From Blasia pusilla (Eukaryota > Marchantiophyta > Marchantiopsida > Blasiales), in contig CM114271.1 of NCBI GenBank assembly GCA_050084515.1, forward strand, positions 46,376,001 to 46,440,000: a stretch of DNA of 64,000 nucleotides, written 5' to 3'. Made by a program: the position numbers and the translations under genes. Numbering within the stretch: the stretch's first letter is position 1; the number at the start of each line of letters is the position of its first letter. The notes beneath the pieces were generated by a model, which did no database searches, was not told where the DNA came from, and saw nothing but the letters and a program-made list of their open reading frames with translations. Shown piece after piece: positions 49,713 through 61,040 of the stretch.

Positions 49713-51840
49713 AGTAGTAGTCATAACTCTCTTGTTGTTGCTGATATTGTCTCTGCTGTTGGTGAGTTTCGTCGTTAGGGGGGAGAATGCCCCCTTCTTC
49801 CTTTTCTGGTCCTGTTGTGTTCTGTTTGACTCTTTGAGTCCCCCTCTTTTGTACTTCCGATGGGTTTTCCATCACTCGTTTTTATCGAAGTGCATCTTTG
49901 TTCTATTTTCTGATACGAATGGAGTCACTGCACGGGAGTAGAAGGATGATGGTTAGGGGGGAGCGCGCGGTGTTTGGAGGACGATTGTGTTATGGGAGGA
50001 GGCACCTTTAAAGCGGTGTGGCTACGAGCAGACGACAGTGGCTGATGAATGCGAATGGGAGTGATGAGCTTTTTGGGAGGAGACGGGCCGCCAAAAGTGG
50101 TGAGAGAGAAAGTACCGAACAGCCGATTAGAAAGTAATGGCACGACAGAATGTTTATTACCTTCGAAGACGATAGCTGATGGTGCACGTTATGATCGTAA
50201 TGACGTTCGGCCCGGAAGAATATCCTGGTATTGATGGATGGATGATCGTGGGGAATACGGAGACGGTAATATTATTACGGTCAAGTGTGGGGTGACTGGC
50301 GCTTGATGGAATACAGTTAATAGACCCCTTCAAATATTGAGAGACACCGCAGGAAGATTCTGGATGGAGAATGACGGGATAGGGGTAAAAAGCGAGAAGG
50401 ACGATTAGGAAATTGGAATTTGGAAATGCAACGGCAGGCGGTGGAGTGTCCAGAGAGAATTTTGCTGAGTCGCGGCCGTAGAAAAGGAACGGGCGTAATT
50501 GCCGCGACGCACGTGCTTCCGCTGCCACTAGATATATACATATAAATATGTGCGAAAAAACCAAAACGCTCGGTAGGCTGTCCTCCGGAACGCTGAAAGT
50601 CATGGAAACTTGATTTCTGGAGAGAATTTCACGTACTCGTCCGCTCTCACGAGCGCGAGGCGCAAATTTTTTCACGCTGACAGGCGCAGAAGCCCGTGAT
50701 TTGCGTTTGAATTTTGGGAATCCATCGACGTTCACGATTTCGGCCAATTCGCTTTGTACAGATGGCTCACGAAGATCGAGAACCGGACAACGAAAGGTAG
50801 CGAAGATCTCCACCGCCGGTAGGGTATTCCAGGACCCAGGCGTGCACGAGGTCGCTTGGCCCACGAGAGATTGAGCCCAGAGAACAAACTTCAAGTCTTC
50901 AACCAAGTCCGTAAACCTGTGCAAAAACAATTAGTTTAATTATTTGAGGAAACCGTTCTTCAGTGCTGCTGACCGATCTGAAACTTCAGATCGGTCACAG
51001 GACAACACAACGGTCCACTTCTTCACGAGTGGGAACGGAACCTCGGGCATAGCGGATTGGAGGCGCTACGCATCGAATGCATCTGCGCCTCCGGACATTT
51101 TGTCGGCCCATCGTTCCTCGTGGTTTCATTTCATAAGTCGGTAGTCGGTACAGGACAGTACCGCGATTCAAAGTTCAACCGACGGCTTCCTCCAATGCCA
51201 AACCGAAGACCTCAGTCTTGCCGGTCGAGCGTACGCCCTTACACTCTACAGAGATCCCGTATATAACTCAGCGCTCGAAGCAGTCGGGAACACGTTGGGA
51301 GCGATCTCCTTCTCTTTCTTTTTCTTTCCGTCTCCGCCATCGCCGAGTGATTAGGGCCGGGAAGAGCGCCAAGATTTCGGACCGATCATTTAAGGAGTTC
51401 GTTCCCAAAGAGTAGGGTACTAGGGTGTGAGTCTCAGCCTCTCAGCGGCAAGCGGCGCATCATGCGAGTTGAGCGAGAGATACGATCACTGGCCGCAGTA
51501 AATCTTCGATTGTGCTCGAAGTCAATCCACCGCATTCAATGATTGGAAGTGATGGTAGTTCCCGCGTATCGAGCTCCGGCTTTCGGCATGTGATGTGATG
51601 TGATGTGATCTCCGAACCACCAAATCGCCACACCTCTACAGTTTACGTTTACGTGTGGGCATCAGTTCGCCCTAAACTCAGGACATCGCAGGATTCAAAC
51701 TTTCATCGTGTTCAGCATAATGCTGATTATTATGACTCGGAGTTAAATGCGTTGCCTACTCCTCTCGAACTCAGCGGTTCAGCGGTGGCTCTAGCAAACT
51801 AGCACTCAACCCTCACTCGTTTAGCTTCTCTATTTATCGA
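49713..51840. other. GC-rich block without a recognised gene
   Basis: The composition resembles exons, and a 257-codon open frame runs on the minus strand at 50930-50157, but it matches nothing I know. It contains TATA-like AT text (50527-50552), and other frames are also open, so chance is likely. A perfect palindrome lies at 50970-50997, and a pyrimidine-rich tract (CTTTCTTTTTCTTTCC) at about 51313. It could be promoter or noncoding transcript DNA of a gene not read here. Confidence 0.35.
50970..50997. repeat. Perfect 13-bp inverted repeat with 2-nt spacer
   Basis: TGACCGATCTGAA and TTCAGATCGGTCA are exact reverse complements separated by AC. This could be a binding site for a dimeric protein or a small hairpin; no family is implied. 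Confidence 0.85.
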
Positions 51841-51891
51841 CTTTAACCGATATGAGGCGGTGGGCGAGTTTGGTTTTGGTGGGAGAGAGAC

Positions 51892-51940
51892 ACATTTGTA
51901 GTTCGTATACATCATGAGTTTGTATACGAACTACAAATGT
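51892..51940. repeat. Perfect 19-bp hairpin
   Basis: The arms 51892-51910 (ACATTTGTAGTTCGTATAC) and 51922-51940 are exact reverse complements around an 11-nt loop. A transcript of either strand would fold into a strong stem. It is too short for a usual plant microRNA precursor. Confidence 0.9.
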
Positions 51941-52074
51941 ATATTAGTTTAAGAAGGAGAAGTTTTTGGGAAAGGAAAACAATGAGAGGACGGGACCATT
52001 AGTTATGTATATCAAAAGATTGCAAACCACTAGTTATGAAGAAGAAGAATCCAAGGGAAGGCCAGTTGTGGAAC

Positions 52075-52250
52075 TAGAATAAGAGGGAGGGGGAGTTATA
52101 TGTTTGTATGCGAGGAGTTGTATACCAAAGGAGGGGAAGGAGAATAAGAGGGAAGGGATTTATATGTTTGCATACGAAGGGAGGGGAAGTTTAGAATAGG
52201 AGAGAGAGGATTTATATGTTTGTATGCGAGGAAAGGATACGACGGGATGA
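52075..52250. repeat. Purine-rich imperfect repeats of about 55-65 bp
   Basis: The phrase TTATATGTTTG(T/C)AT(G/A)CGA recurs at about 52095, 52159 and 52214, each preceded by AGGGAGGG/AGAGGATT-type purine runs. Three imperfect direct units can be seen. Confidence 0.7.
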
Positions 52251-52491
52251 AGTCGCACTAATCACCTAAATCTAAGTCACACATGTAGGAATTAGGTTCA
52301 ATTCACACGAGTCACACAATTAGGTTTAAAAATCGAAAAACACCCCAAAACTTCATCCACGGTATTGATGTGGATACCGAAATAACCTGCCCAACAGAGA
52401 TGCAAAACCAACTATATATGGAGTGGTCGTAAGTAACTCCTACAATAACGTCTCCAAAACAGAATTCCGGAGTAGCTTTCCTTCCCATTTA

Positions 52492-52739
52492 GGGCATGTC
52501 CCCATGGAAACCTCCTTCCGGTGCTAGCCTAGTTCCGCCGTGTCAGCGGCGGTCAAGCAATTCCGATTACGGAACGAGTTTAGGGATATCTATGATACAC
52601 TATAACGATCCAAGGATCATCCTTGGAATATCGGCGGCGTGATTTTTGCGGGATTGGTATTTGGTCCGTCGAATTTCAATCGTCGATCCCCAAGATCCGG
52701 GGCCCCGCGACCTTAGACTTACGCCATGGGGACATGTCC
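52492..52739. mobile_element. Tourist-like (PIF/Harbinger) MITE
   Basis: The terminal inverted repeats are GGGCATGTCCCCATGG at 52492-52507 and its complement at 52724-52739 (one mismatch in 16). TTA flanks the element on both sides (52489-52491 and 52740-52742), the target duplication typical of PIF/Harbinger. The interior (248 bp in total) has no coding capacity and includes the palindrome CCAAGGATCATCCTTGG at 52610-52626. Confidence 0.8.
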
Positions 52740-52742
52740 TTA

Positions 52743-53578
52743 GGGCCTTATCCCATGTGCTCCCTACGGCGGAGACCTTAGAGAGTTCCCACCGAGAGAT
52801 CTCTCCTCATAATCGATCTCACCATTTTCATCTTATACTTATAGGCCTACAGAGAAATAACATATTGAAAATCTCCAAGTCAAGATGCATTATATATATA
52901 ATCTCTCTCTCCATAATCCCCAGTTATCAAGAGGTGAGATATCAAGTAGTTTTTTTTTTCATCTCTATGATGGCGTTATCTCAACAACTTCAAAAGTGGA
53001 ATTGTCTCTCTGAAATAAGCGTGGACATATATTACAACATATTTTCTATCATACTCTTTGTCTAGGATCTTGGGGCTTGGCTATGGATAAGCCTCTTTCC
53101 AGTGTTTACCCTTGGGCTATTTGTAAGTTATTATACCCTTGGATAAGTCAAACCATTTGCTTGCATACAATTTTTTTCTCACTTCAAGACCACTTGTTTC
53201 CTCATCAATTTTGAGTGGTCATCCCTAGTGGTTGTATGGTAGTAAATCATCCCACCTTGTCATAATTCTATAATCTATATCGAAGGGATTTGAGTTATTG
53301 GTGTCCCAATCACCTTCATAGACTAGGTATCCAAGTTCTTGCAGGAGGCCCTTTTGAAATATATTGAATTGGTATGTCTTTCACTTGATCGCGGAGGTCC
53401 TTAAGTTGCTTATGAGATTCTCTATCAATTCTTTCTTGGATCTCCTTCCTATCTTCTTTGCACTTGTCTTCTCACCTCACATGAGCGTCACATTGGTTGG
53501 CCTCTTTTGGCTCTTCTCGTTATTATAAAAATAATTCTAAATGGTTGGTCTTAATTATTTTTGTGGGGTTTTTCACAA
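52743..53578. other. Intergenic DNA
   Basis: An open frame of 139 codons (52646-53065) overlaps the MITE edge and is not recognised. Nothing else is supported. Confidence 0.4.
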
Positions 53579-54700
53579 TAAGCTATATTCTCTATTTATT
53601 TTGGAGGTGTGAAACTTTCCTCCACAAGTGTATGATATTGTCAATTGAAAGCCTTTTGGAGGAGTTGTGTTCTGATCATCCAAATTATGACTTCAAGGTT
53701 TCTCCTTGGAGATACACCTATCTTGATGGATCATATGGCCCATATCCAAGAGAAAAATTTATTATTCCAACAACAACTGAGATTTTTCTGGATTTTTCTC
53801 CCACTTCCTACAAACAAATTCTATATTGTTTCAATTAATAGATTACATAGAAGGGCTTGATCAACTTCAAAATCTTATCTGTGAGAATTTGTACCAAACC
53901 AACCTTTCATGCATTCTTTCTAAGGAAATCTATTACACTCATCAATCTTATTTGCATTCATATACGAGCACATGAAGGGGGGTTGGCTCACTACAAATCC
54001 CCGTATTCTTTCATTTATCTTATGTGGAATATATTCTTGATAGGTATACTACTCTACTATTATGCCTTGGATTGTCATATTCTTTCCTTCTAGGTGTACC
54101 TTATTATAAATGGAGGGCAGCCATTGAAACAAAGGATATCCATATTCTCCAATATGCACACCGTGGAGAACAAACGACAACCCCTAATGGGATTAGAGGG
54201 GAAATAGGAGATGGGGTTTATATTGAATGATACATCGTTGGGTAAGAGCAATAACATGGCTTACTTCATACTACACAAGCAACCCCTTGTCGACCAATTG
54301 ACCTTATTATATCTCGAGGAGGATTTTGTCTATTAGTTGATGTAGTGGTTTTTAATCCAACGCTAACTTGGTGTGTCGAGCTACATATACAAAAGGTTCC
54401 AAAAATGCAACAAGTTTAAAGGAGTCATGCGATAAGACGTACAATTGATATATTTATTCATTTTGTAGCGGGAGTTTTTGGGCACTTACACATGATTTTT
54501 ACTAGTTAAAAAAAAAGATGTGTGCACTATTCTCAACGTTGAGAATCATCACTTGCCCCTTTTTGTAGTCCTTCTTTATCTCCCTTGTCACATCATCTCT
54601 TTGACAATGCATCTTGGTGGAATTACAACATACACAAGCATTAGCATTCATACATTGAACGAAAATGGCTCACGGTCGTTAATATCATCGCCCATTTACA
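53579..54700 (+). pseudogene. Non-LTR-type reverse transcriptase tail, copy 2 (AT-rich, decayed)
   Basis: The nucleotide sequence aligns with 61811-62790 in the same orientation: TTTTGGAGGTGTG, CTTGATGGATCAT, CTACAAAT, GTGGTGG/AGTGGTTTTT and ATACACAAGCATTAGC occur in order. In translation LGVPYYKWRAAIETKDIHIL, YAHRGEQTTTPNGIRGEIGD and VDVVVFNPT (about 54090-54365) follow the plan of the tail after a non-LTR reverse transcriptase, with the finger cysteines replaced by other residues. Multiple stops and frameshifts occur. The family call rests on remembered motif order, so it is moderate. Confidence 0.5.
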
Positions 54701-55640
54701 TACGACAAACCACTACTGTTCATTTCGGCTTTGCTCTAAGTCATGATCGATTAGTTCGTAATATGTTTCTTCGAGGATTTCTTATCATTTTCTTTTTGCA
54801 TTTCTTACCTTTCGAGGACTATATCACCATTCCAAGCAAAATGAACACTATCAACTAGTGGCTACTGCACATTCCGTCCTATACAATACTTACAAGTTTT
54901 GAGTTTGAATCCCACCGCCTTCCTTTTTCCCGGATCTAGAATATTCTCGTTCTTTTTCCGAGGTCCCCAGCAGGTGTGACCTAGATACTTCCCATTCTTT
55001 TCTTTTCTTTTATTAATGCAATATATTTCTTTCTTCTATTCTTTTCTGCGCCACGTTCTTCCCACGCCCTTAGGCCCTCCCCGTGCCAAAAGTTAAGTAA
55101 AACAGCTGAACGGATAACGTCGTCTGGAGCATTTGGAAGAGCGGTTGAAAAAGGCGGAGCAGGACTTGAATGAAAGGCGAGGGTTTAGGGTTGGGATGAA
55201 GTCCCGAAACCGTGCATACACACAGGCACTCCGTTTTGCGAGCCGACTAAACCTGATTTGTTTGATAGCGCGCTTAACGATTGTGGATAAGTCAATCTGA
55301 GCGAATGAATGACCTGCAACAGGAGGTCATTCATCCCGGGTCCGAGTCGTCCGACCCGCGATACCGAGTCACCGTACTCCGTCCGCCTATGAGGCTCCAG
55401 CACGTGTCCCATCTGCGCACGGCTTGCATGTCAGGGACCCTGATTACGAGGCTCGCGCATGCTCTAAATCAGATTACGAAGGAATTTGCGGCGTTCCGTA
55501 GTGCCATTCGCGTTCTCGTTTGAGCACCTGCTACCACTTTCGGCACTCGGACAAACGCCCGCACTCTGGCAACGTCCGTGTGAATGCGCATCGCTCGATC
55601 CGGCCTCACCTCGGAGCTCGCAATTTCCACTTCGCAATGA
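54701..55640. other. Intergenic DNA with telo-box-like motif
   Basis: From about 55060 the sequence is GC-rich. GGGTTTAGGGTT at 55181-55192 is two telomere-type units (a telo-box in the reverse sense). An 11-bp perfect inverted repeat (ATGAATGACCT) lies at 55305-55315 and 55324-55334. No gene was recognised. Confidence 0.45.
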
Positions 55641-55644
55641 TTTC

Positions 55645-56215
55645 CGTTTCGCTTCGGGGGATGTGTGAACTTTCAAGACGGGAAGGGCAACAGCGAGTTC
55701 GAACGGAGCGAAGGGTTGAGGCTGTGGAGCACTTTTCTCTTGTGGCCCTGATTACTATCGCGCGGATGCGCTCCTATTTTCGTTTCGCTTCGGGGGATGC
55801 GTGAACTTTCAAGACGGGAAGCCAACAGCGAATTCGAACGGAGCAAAGGGTCGAGGCTTTGGAGCACTTTTTCGCTTGTGACCCTAACTAATTATTATCG
55901 CGCGGATGCGCTATTATTTTCGTTTCGCTTCGGTGGATGTGTGGCCTTTCAAGACTGGAACGCAACAGCGAATTTGAACGGAGCAAAGGGTTGAGGCTGG
56001 GGAGCACTTTTCTCTTGAGGCCCTAATTAATTACTATCGCGCGGATGCGCTCTTATTTTCGGTTCGCTTCGGGGGATGTGTGAACTTTCAAGACGGGAAC
56101 GCAACAGCGAATTTGAACGGAGCAAAGGGTTGAGGGTGGCGAGCACTTTTTTCTTGTGGCCCTTATTACCATCGCGCGGATGCGCTCTTATCCGTTTGGT
56201 ATTTCGATGTCCACG
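55645..56215. repeat. Tandem array of four 136-140 bp units
   Basis: The landmark CGTTTCGCTTCGG (with variants) starts at 55645, 55781, 55921 and 56060, giving steps of 136, 140 and 139. Each unit contains TTTCAAGACGGGAA-like text, AACAGCGA, AACGGAGC(A/G)AAGGGT, GGAGCACTTTT and TATCGCGCGGATGCGCT. The last unit decays after GCGCGGATGCGCTCTTAT at about 56200. The units are GC-rich compared with the DNA on their right. Confidence 0.92.
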
Positions 56216-59100
56216 ATCGATTCGCATGAAGGAAGGAAGTCGCATCGCTTGCAACTTCTTGAGCTTTGTGAACTTTACTTCATTCAAGACGCGTAAGGCT
56301 TTGTTTCGTTGTCGGTCCATTTTGGTTTTGTTCTTTTTCATGCTAAATGTCTTCTATGACAATACTACGCTGATGGATCACCACCGTTCGTTCACTTGTG
56401 CATTTATGGGCAGGATTTTTTATCAAAAATGCTCGCGTTTGCCATGCCCAAGAAAAGTTGAACAAAGATTGCAGTTTTTTAATGGAATTTAGTGGTTTTC
56501 AGGACTTGGTGAATTGAACTACTCACTTTTTAACCTAATACTCATTCAAAGGGTTCTATTTCCAGTATTTTTTAATATGTTCATTCTAATAATTTATAAT
56601 TTAGAGTATTTTTGAATATTTTTAGAAATATAGAACACCTGCCACTCTACTTTGCCAAGGTTTAGGAGTGGGATTCCCACCCCATGAGTTGGATAAACAC
56701 TAGTTTTCTATCCAAATTCATCGTCGGGATGTCGCTTGTGTTGTAGTAGGGCTTTCCTCCTTTGCAGCTCTTTCCATCTTAAGTTTGAGTGCCTTGTCCG
56801 TTTTCGTCGTAGACTACGAAGGAAGAAATTGAAAACCCAAAGATGAAAGGTGAAGGAAAATCCATTAAATGAAAGAAAAAAAATGCTACACATAGGGTCG
56901 AGAGGAAACAATCATCCATTAACAAACTAGCTTTGCCAATCAAATGAAACCCCGACAAGTACCATGACAAAATGGAGACTTTATGTTAATATATATTTTA
57001 TTGTATATATATATAACTCATTTTTTCAAATGGAAAAATTTTAAATATTACAAACCACATAAATTTTCTTACCCACACTCACGTGCATTTTTCTTTTATC
57101 CAAACCAATGTACGAAAACCAACACACTCACACATCCCTATTACATAACTTTCAGTTTACTAAATAAATCAATCAATCTCAGAAAAGAAGAAATATGATT
57201 TAACAATAATAAAAGGTCATAAGAGGAAAAATTAGTAAACAATAACTTTGGAAGAATTAGTCCCTCAAACGATATGTTCTTAACTTAAACATTTTTCTTA
57301 AAACCACATCCCCTTCTTTTCAAGGAGGGACCGCACCACTTGGTAAGAGGATTGGTATAAGGTAGGTTCTAGGGTTGTCCGATTGGCATCCGAAAATGCC
57401 TCCTAGGGACCAACAAGCAAGTCTGTAGGAGCACCAAATATGGTGCCCGCACCATATGTGCAGCCTTTTAAGACATGTCCCATATCATATCCTCAACATC
57501 TAAAAGTCTTGCAGACGAATATTGTGGTATTAGAGCATCTCATAAATGTATCGTAGGGTCAGATATATGGATGTGTAGTTTAATATGGACAAATGCCGTT
57601 CGCAAGTGCGGGGTGCCGTTGGAGGTGGACACTCACCTCTTACAGCCGGACGTCCAACATCACTTTGCGTGTATTTGACTTACATGCCTGGAAATCACGA
57701 AATCTTTGAAAACATAACTTAGTCAGACACAAATGAAAGTCGTCCCTGATTTATGGTCAGACGTTTGAAGGACGTAAAAAAATTTACGTCCTCTAAGTGA
57801 GACGCCCTATTCAGATATTCTTGCAAACCTTTGAACCCCAAACCTATTTTGTTGGTTCTTCCAATGTCGGCTTCAGATATTCTGTTTGCAAACACGTAAG
57901 TTTGAAACAACCTAATGTATCTAACACATTTCTTTCTTTCTTATGGGTGAGTACATCATCACCATGATTAGGAAAATTCTTTCCACTATGTATAATTATA
58001 CTCTAGATTATCATCCATCGTTACACACTTACACATGTGCATGTGTTTTTTCATGACCATGAAGATATCCACTTGAAATTCAAAATCTGAAGATTTTCGT
58101 ATCATTTCACAACCTAAAATTAATATGAAAATATACAATATTAGTGTAATGAGAAAATACATTTTTATCTGAAGAATTGGAAACCAGGGGAAGGGGGCTG
58201 GTTTAATTCTTGCCCCAAAGAAGTTAATCCCTTCTTGACCAGAGTAGCTCTTTTTATGGTGAACACTTGTTGGACATTACATTGGAAGAAATATGTGTAT
58301 AGGTGCTTGTTAGTGTAAGATTGGACCTCCTTTACCATCCACACACATTTCTACCAACATTGGAGTTTTCCAATCGAAACAATGTTGGCCGCTCCATCAT
58401 AAAATTAAAGAGTAGGGTAAGATAAGACATAGTTGAGAGATGTTAGACCTTCTAGGAGATGTGGCAAAGTTGCTATCAAAAAATTAGTGGGTTAAGTGAT
58501 GGATCTTTAGCCAACATTTGAGGAATAGTCAAGGTGAGTCACTAGTATCTTTTGATTTTCCGTAAGAGCCTTGGTTTGCGTAAGTTGATTGCACCTTCAT
58601 GCAATTTAGGTTCATATGGATTTGTAGCCTTGTAGAGAGGGAATAAGTGAATGAACATTTCATTTCCATCAATAGGACCTAATGCATTGCATAGGAAACA
58701 AATTACTAGTGGATGTTTCTAATATAGGTCCTATACTCCACAACTATGGAACTTATAATCATGCTTAAATATTTTCCTATACTCATACGAAAATATTTTC
58801 TTCTTATCCTACCATCTTGCACAAAAGTAAAGGCATTCTTGATTTCTTAGACTTTGATGTTTGAAAAATAAATACATGAAGAGGAGAAGAGATTATGGAC
58901 GCGCGATCGTTAAGTGGTAGGATCTACTCTAATCTTTTCAATCTTAGACTCAATTTGTTCATCTTCTCAAGCTTGAACTTGGGTCTTTATTTTTTCCACT
59001 TATGTTGGGATTTGGCAAAGTTCTTGGGATCTTTGGACCCCCTCATGCTCATAGATGCTAAATGCAATAGGAATATGCTCATAGATCTCTAAATACAATT
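56216..59100. other. AT-rich intergenic DNA
   Basis: No gene recognised. Short frames on both strands are low-complexity or AT-driven. Confidence 0.5.
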
Positions 59101-60060
59101 TTGCACATAACTACTAGTAGTTATAGTATAACTACTAGTAGCAATTGGATTAAAGAGTTTCCTTTGCATTTCGTAATCTTTTGCTACACGTTGGGCCTAA
59201 CATTACAACATTATTCTTTCATTTCAATTATTGGTGGTTGGCTTTTCCTCACATCCTCTTTTTCACTATTTCCAATTTTCTTTCTTCGTCTTTGAGTATC
59301 AATTATGAGTTGGTCTGATTAGTATTGTCTTGGTGAGCTCACTCTTTTCATACCAAATGGGTTTTCTAGTTCTCCATTTTAATGTACAAGTTTATTTTAG
59401 AGGAATTCTCTCACATCTTTCTCACTCTCTGAACAATTTTATCTCACAAATTCAACCTTTCGAGATATATAGAATATCTTCATTGGTTATCTCATCAAGG
59501 GGATTCCCGATGGCTTATGGGAATATCTCCAATATTTTCTATGGCGTCCATCCTTTGATATTTCGTCGTCGTGCTCCCACCTCAAAGTTCTTACATTATT
59601 TGGCCTCTTTTAACACCTACTTGTAAAGATGCCCGTACGATGCATCGGGTCAAAACTTATCCAAGACCCCACTTCCAAGATTGGGACAGGAAGAATATCA
59701 CTATTAATCACTCATTGATAATTCCTAGTGGCCGACTCTACCCTAGGCTCGAACCCGCGACCCCTTGGATGTGACCTCACTCATCTCAATACAATAGTGG
59801 GAAAGGAGAATTGTAAATATCTTTGGTCCAAATTCTGCGCATCACTTGCCATTCACGGAAATTTGTCTCCTTGCCTATCTTCTGTCATAGGCGAGTAAGG
59901 CATCAAAGATTTTCTCTTATGACACAGGGTCTGATCCCGATGTGCGATCAAGACTTCCGAAGGGCGGGAGTCTCATAGGAAAATCTATGTTTCGCTATGT
60001 CATCTTGCACATCCTCACGCGATGGCTAACTTGGTCTTCATGTCTCGAGTTTTTGTTCCC
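59101..60060. other. Intergenic DNA with small palindromes
   Basis: ATAACTACTAGTAGTTAT is a perfect palindrome at 59107-59124, and its first half recurs at about 59127. The segment near 59750 (GCGGGTTCGAGCC on the minus strand) resembles a tRNA T-loop but no tRNA folds around it. No gene was recognised. Confidence 0.45.
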
Positions 60061-60505
60061 CATGCATTCGACATATTCTTTAGTGAGATCCAAGCGGGAA
60101 AGCATGTTCCTCGTGTTGTTTTGTCGATCTAGATTCTTCTATCATTGATGAGGTGGGAATTGGGGCCTACCACCACCTGTTCCACCCAGAGCAGCTCAAC
60201 AGTGGCAAGGAGGACGCTGCCCACAACTTCGCTCGTGGTTACTATACGAGTTAGGGTTTTGATGTCCATTTTCAGATCTGTGATATCCTCACATTTTCCT
60301 GCAATGTCTTCTGATCAATTTCCATCCTTATGTCAAAGAGTCTAATGTGTCAAACATTCGTGTTGGGAAGGAAATCTTCGATTTGTGCCTCGACAGAATC
60401 ATGAAACTAGCAGATAATTGCAAAGGATTCCTTGTCTTCATTGCCGTCGAAGGTGAAATGGGTCGGGATTAGGCTCTCCCCTTCTTGAGAGGTTGGGCAC
60501 AATTA
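60061..60505 (+). pseudogene. Alpha-tubulin gene fragment
   Basis: The plus strand reads [15 protein letters not shown] at 60076, then after a one-base frameshift [20 protein letters not shown] from 60120 and [20 protein letters not shown], ending YYT near 60250. After about 110 bases that look like an intron, [20 protein letters not shown] resumes at 60362, then [13 protein letters not shown], and after another frameshift [12 protein letters not shown] to about 60500. This corresponds to roughly residues 50-155 of alpha-tubulin, the GTP-binding part. The start, the rest of the protein and open frames are missing. The retained intron-like gap suggests a DNA-level copy, not a processed one. 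Confidence 0.88.
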
Positions 60506-60934
60506 TAGCCTACCTAACTACATGAACGGGAAATGTGCGTAGAGTTTTTTCGCTCTGCTAGTCCAGGCTTTTGGGGGAGGTGGCAACCTAGCTCTATGTA
60601 GAGCGAAACTCTCGGCACCTAATTTTTTTGCAGAGAGGGAAAGTTGTTGGTCATTCGGTTGACGAAGGGAAAAGAGAAGCTTGCGCTACGCAAATATGTC
60701 CAAATCTCTTATATCAATTAGCAATGTGGCTGGAGAATCGCCCATGCCAATGCTTTGTAAATGCCTGTGAGATTTGAATCGTCTGAGGTTTTTCTTCCAG
60801 CACCTGAAGCAAACATTCTTAACTTTTTGGATTCACAGAATTGTTGGCCATGAGTGGGGTGGGTCAGTGCAAGGTGAGTGGGCCTGATCGGGTCGTTGTG
60901 CTTGGAATCCGAGCACGTGGCAGGACTTGACCCG

Positions 60935-61040
60935 TTATACTGGAGCAGAGCAGTGGAGGTGATGTGTGCCGCCACTCATGCAATTGAGAGGGAGATCATC
61001 TGTGTCAACAACAACCCTCTGATCGATGTCTCCAGAAATT
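60935..61040 (+). pseudogene. Phenylalanine ammonia-lyase fragment
   Basis: A short plus-strand frame reads EVMCAATHAIEREIICVN and NNPLIDVSRN. PAL proteins carry this as QIEVIRxxTxxIEREINSVN-DNPLIDVSRN just before the HGGNFQG segment, which is absent here. The family makes cinnamate from phenylalanine. Only about 30-35 residues are matched. It begins about 430 bp after the tubulin fragment, with no PAL sequence upstream that I could read. Confidence 0.8.

Noticed and set aside
53579-54700. Insertion of chloroplast DNA
   Set aside because: The AT-rich text and hydrophobic frames look plastid-like, but none of the rbcL, psbB or psaA segments I compared were found, and the repeat has relatives matching a retroelement tail.
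55464-55867. Overlapping open frames of 60-94 codons on both strands in the satellite region
   Set aside because: They arise from the GC-rich tandem units and repeat with the array period; no protein family fits.
55645-56215. CRISPR-like array
   Set aside because: Units are contiguous 136-140 bp tandem repeats with no alternating unique spacers, in a plant nuclear context.
59745-59775. Possible tRNA gene (minus strand GCGGGTTCGAGCC)
   Set aside because: The T-loop-like text has no matching T-stem, and no acceptor, D or anticodon arm could be folded around it.
60718-60975. 85-codon minus-strand frame opposite the PAL fragment
   Set aside because: It is the shadow of the plus-strand PAL-like frame and has no recognisable motif.
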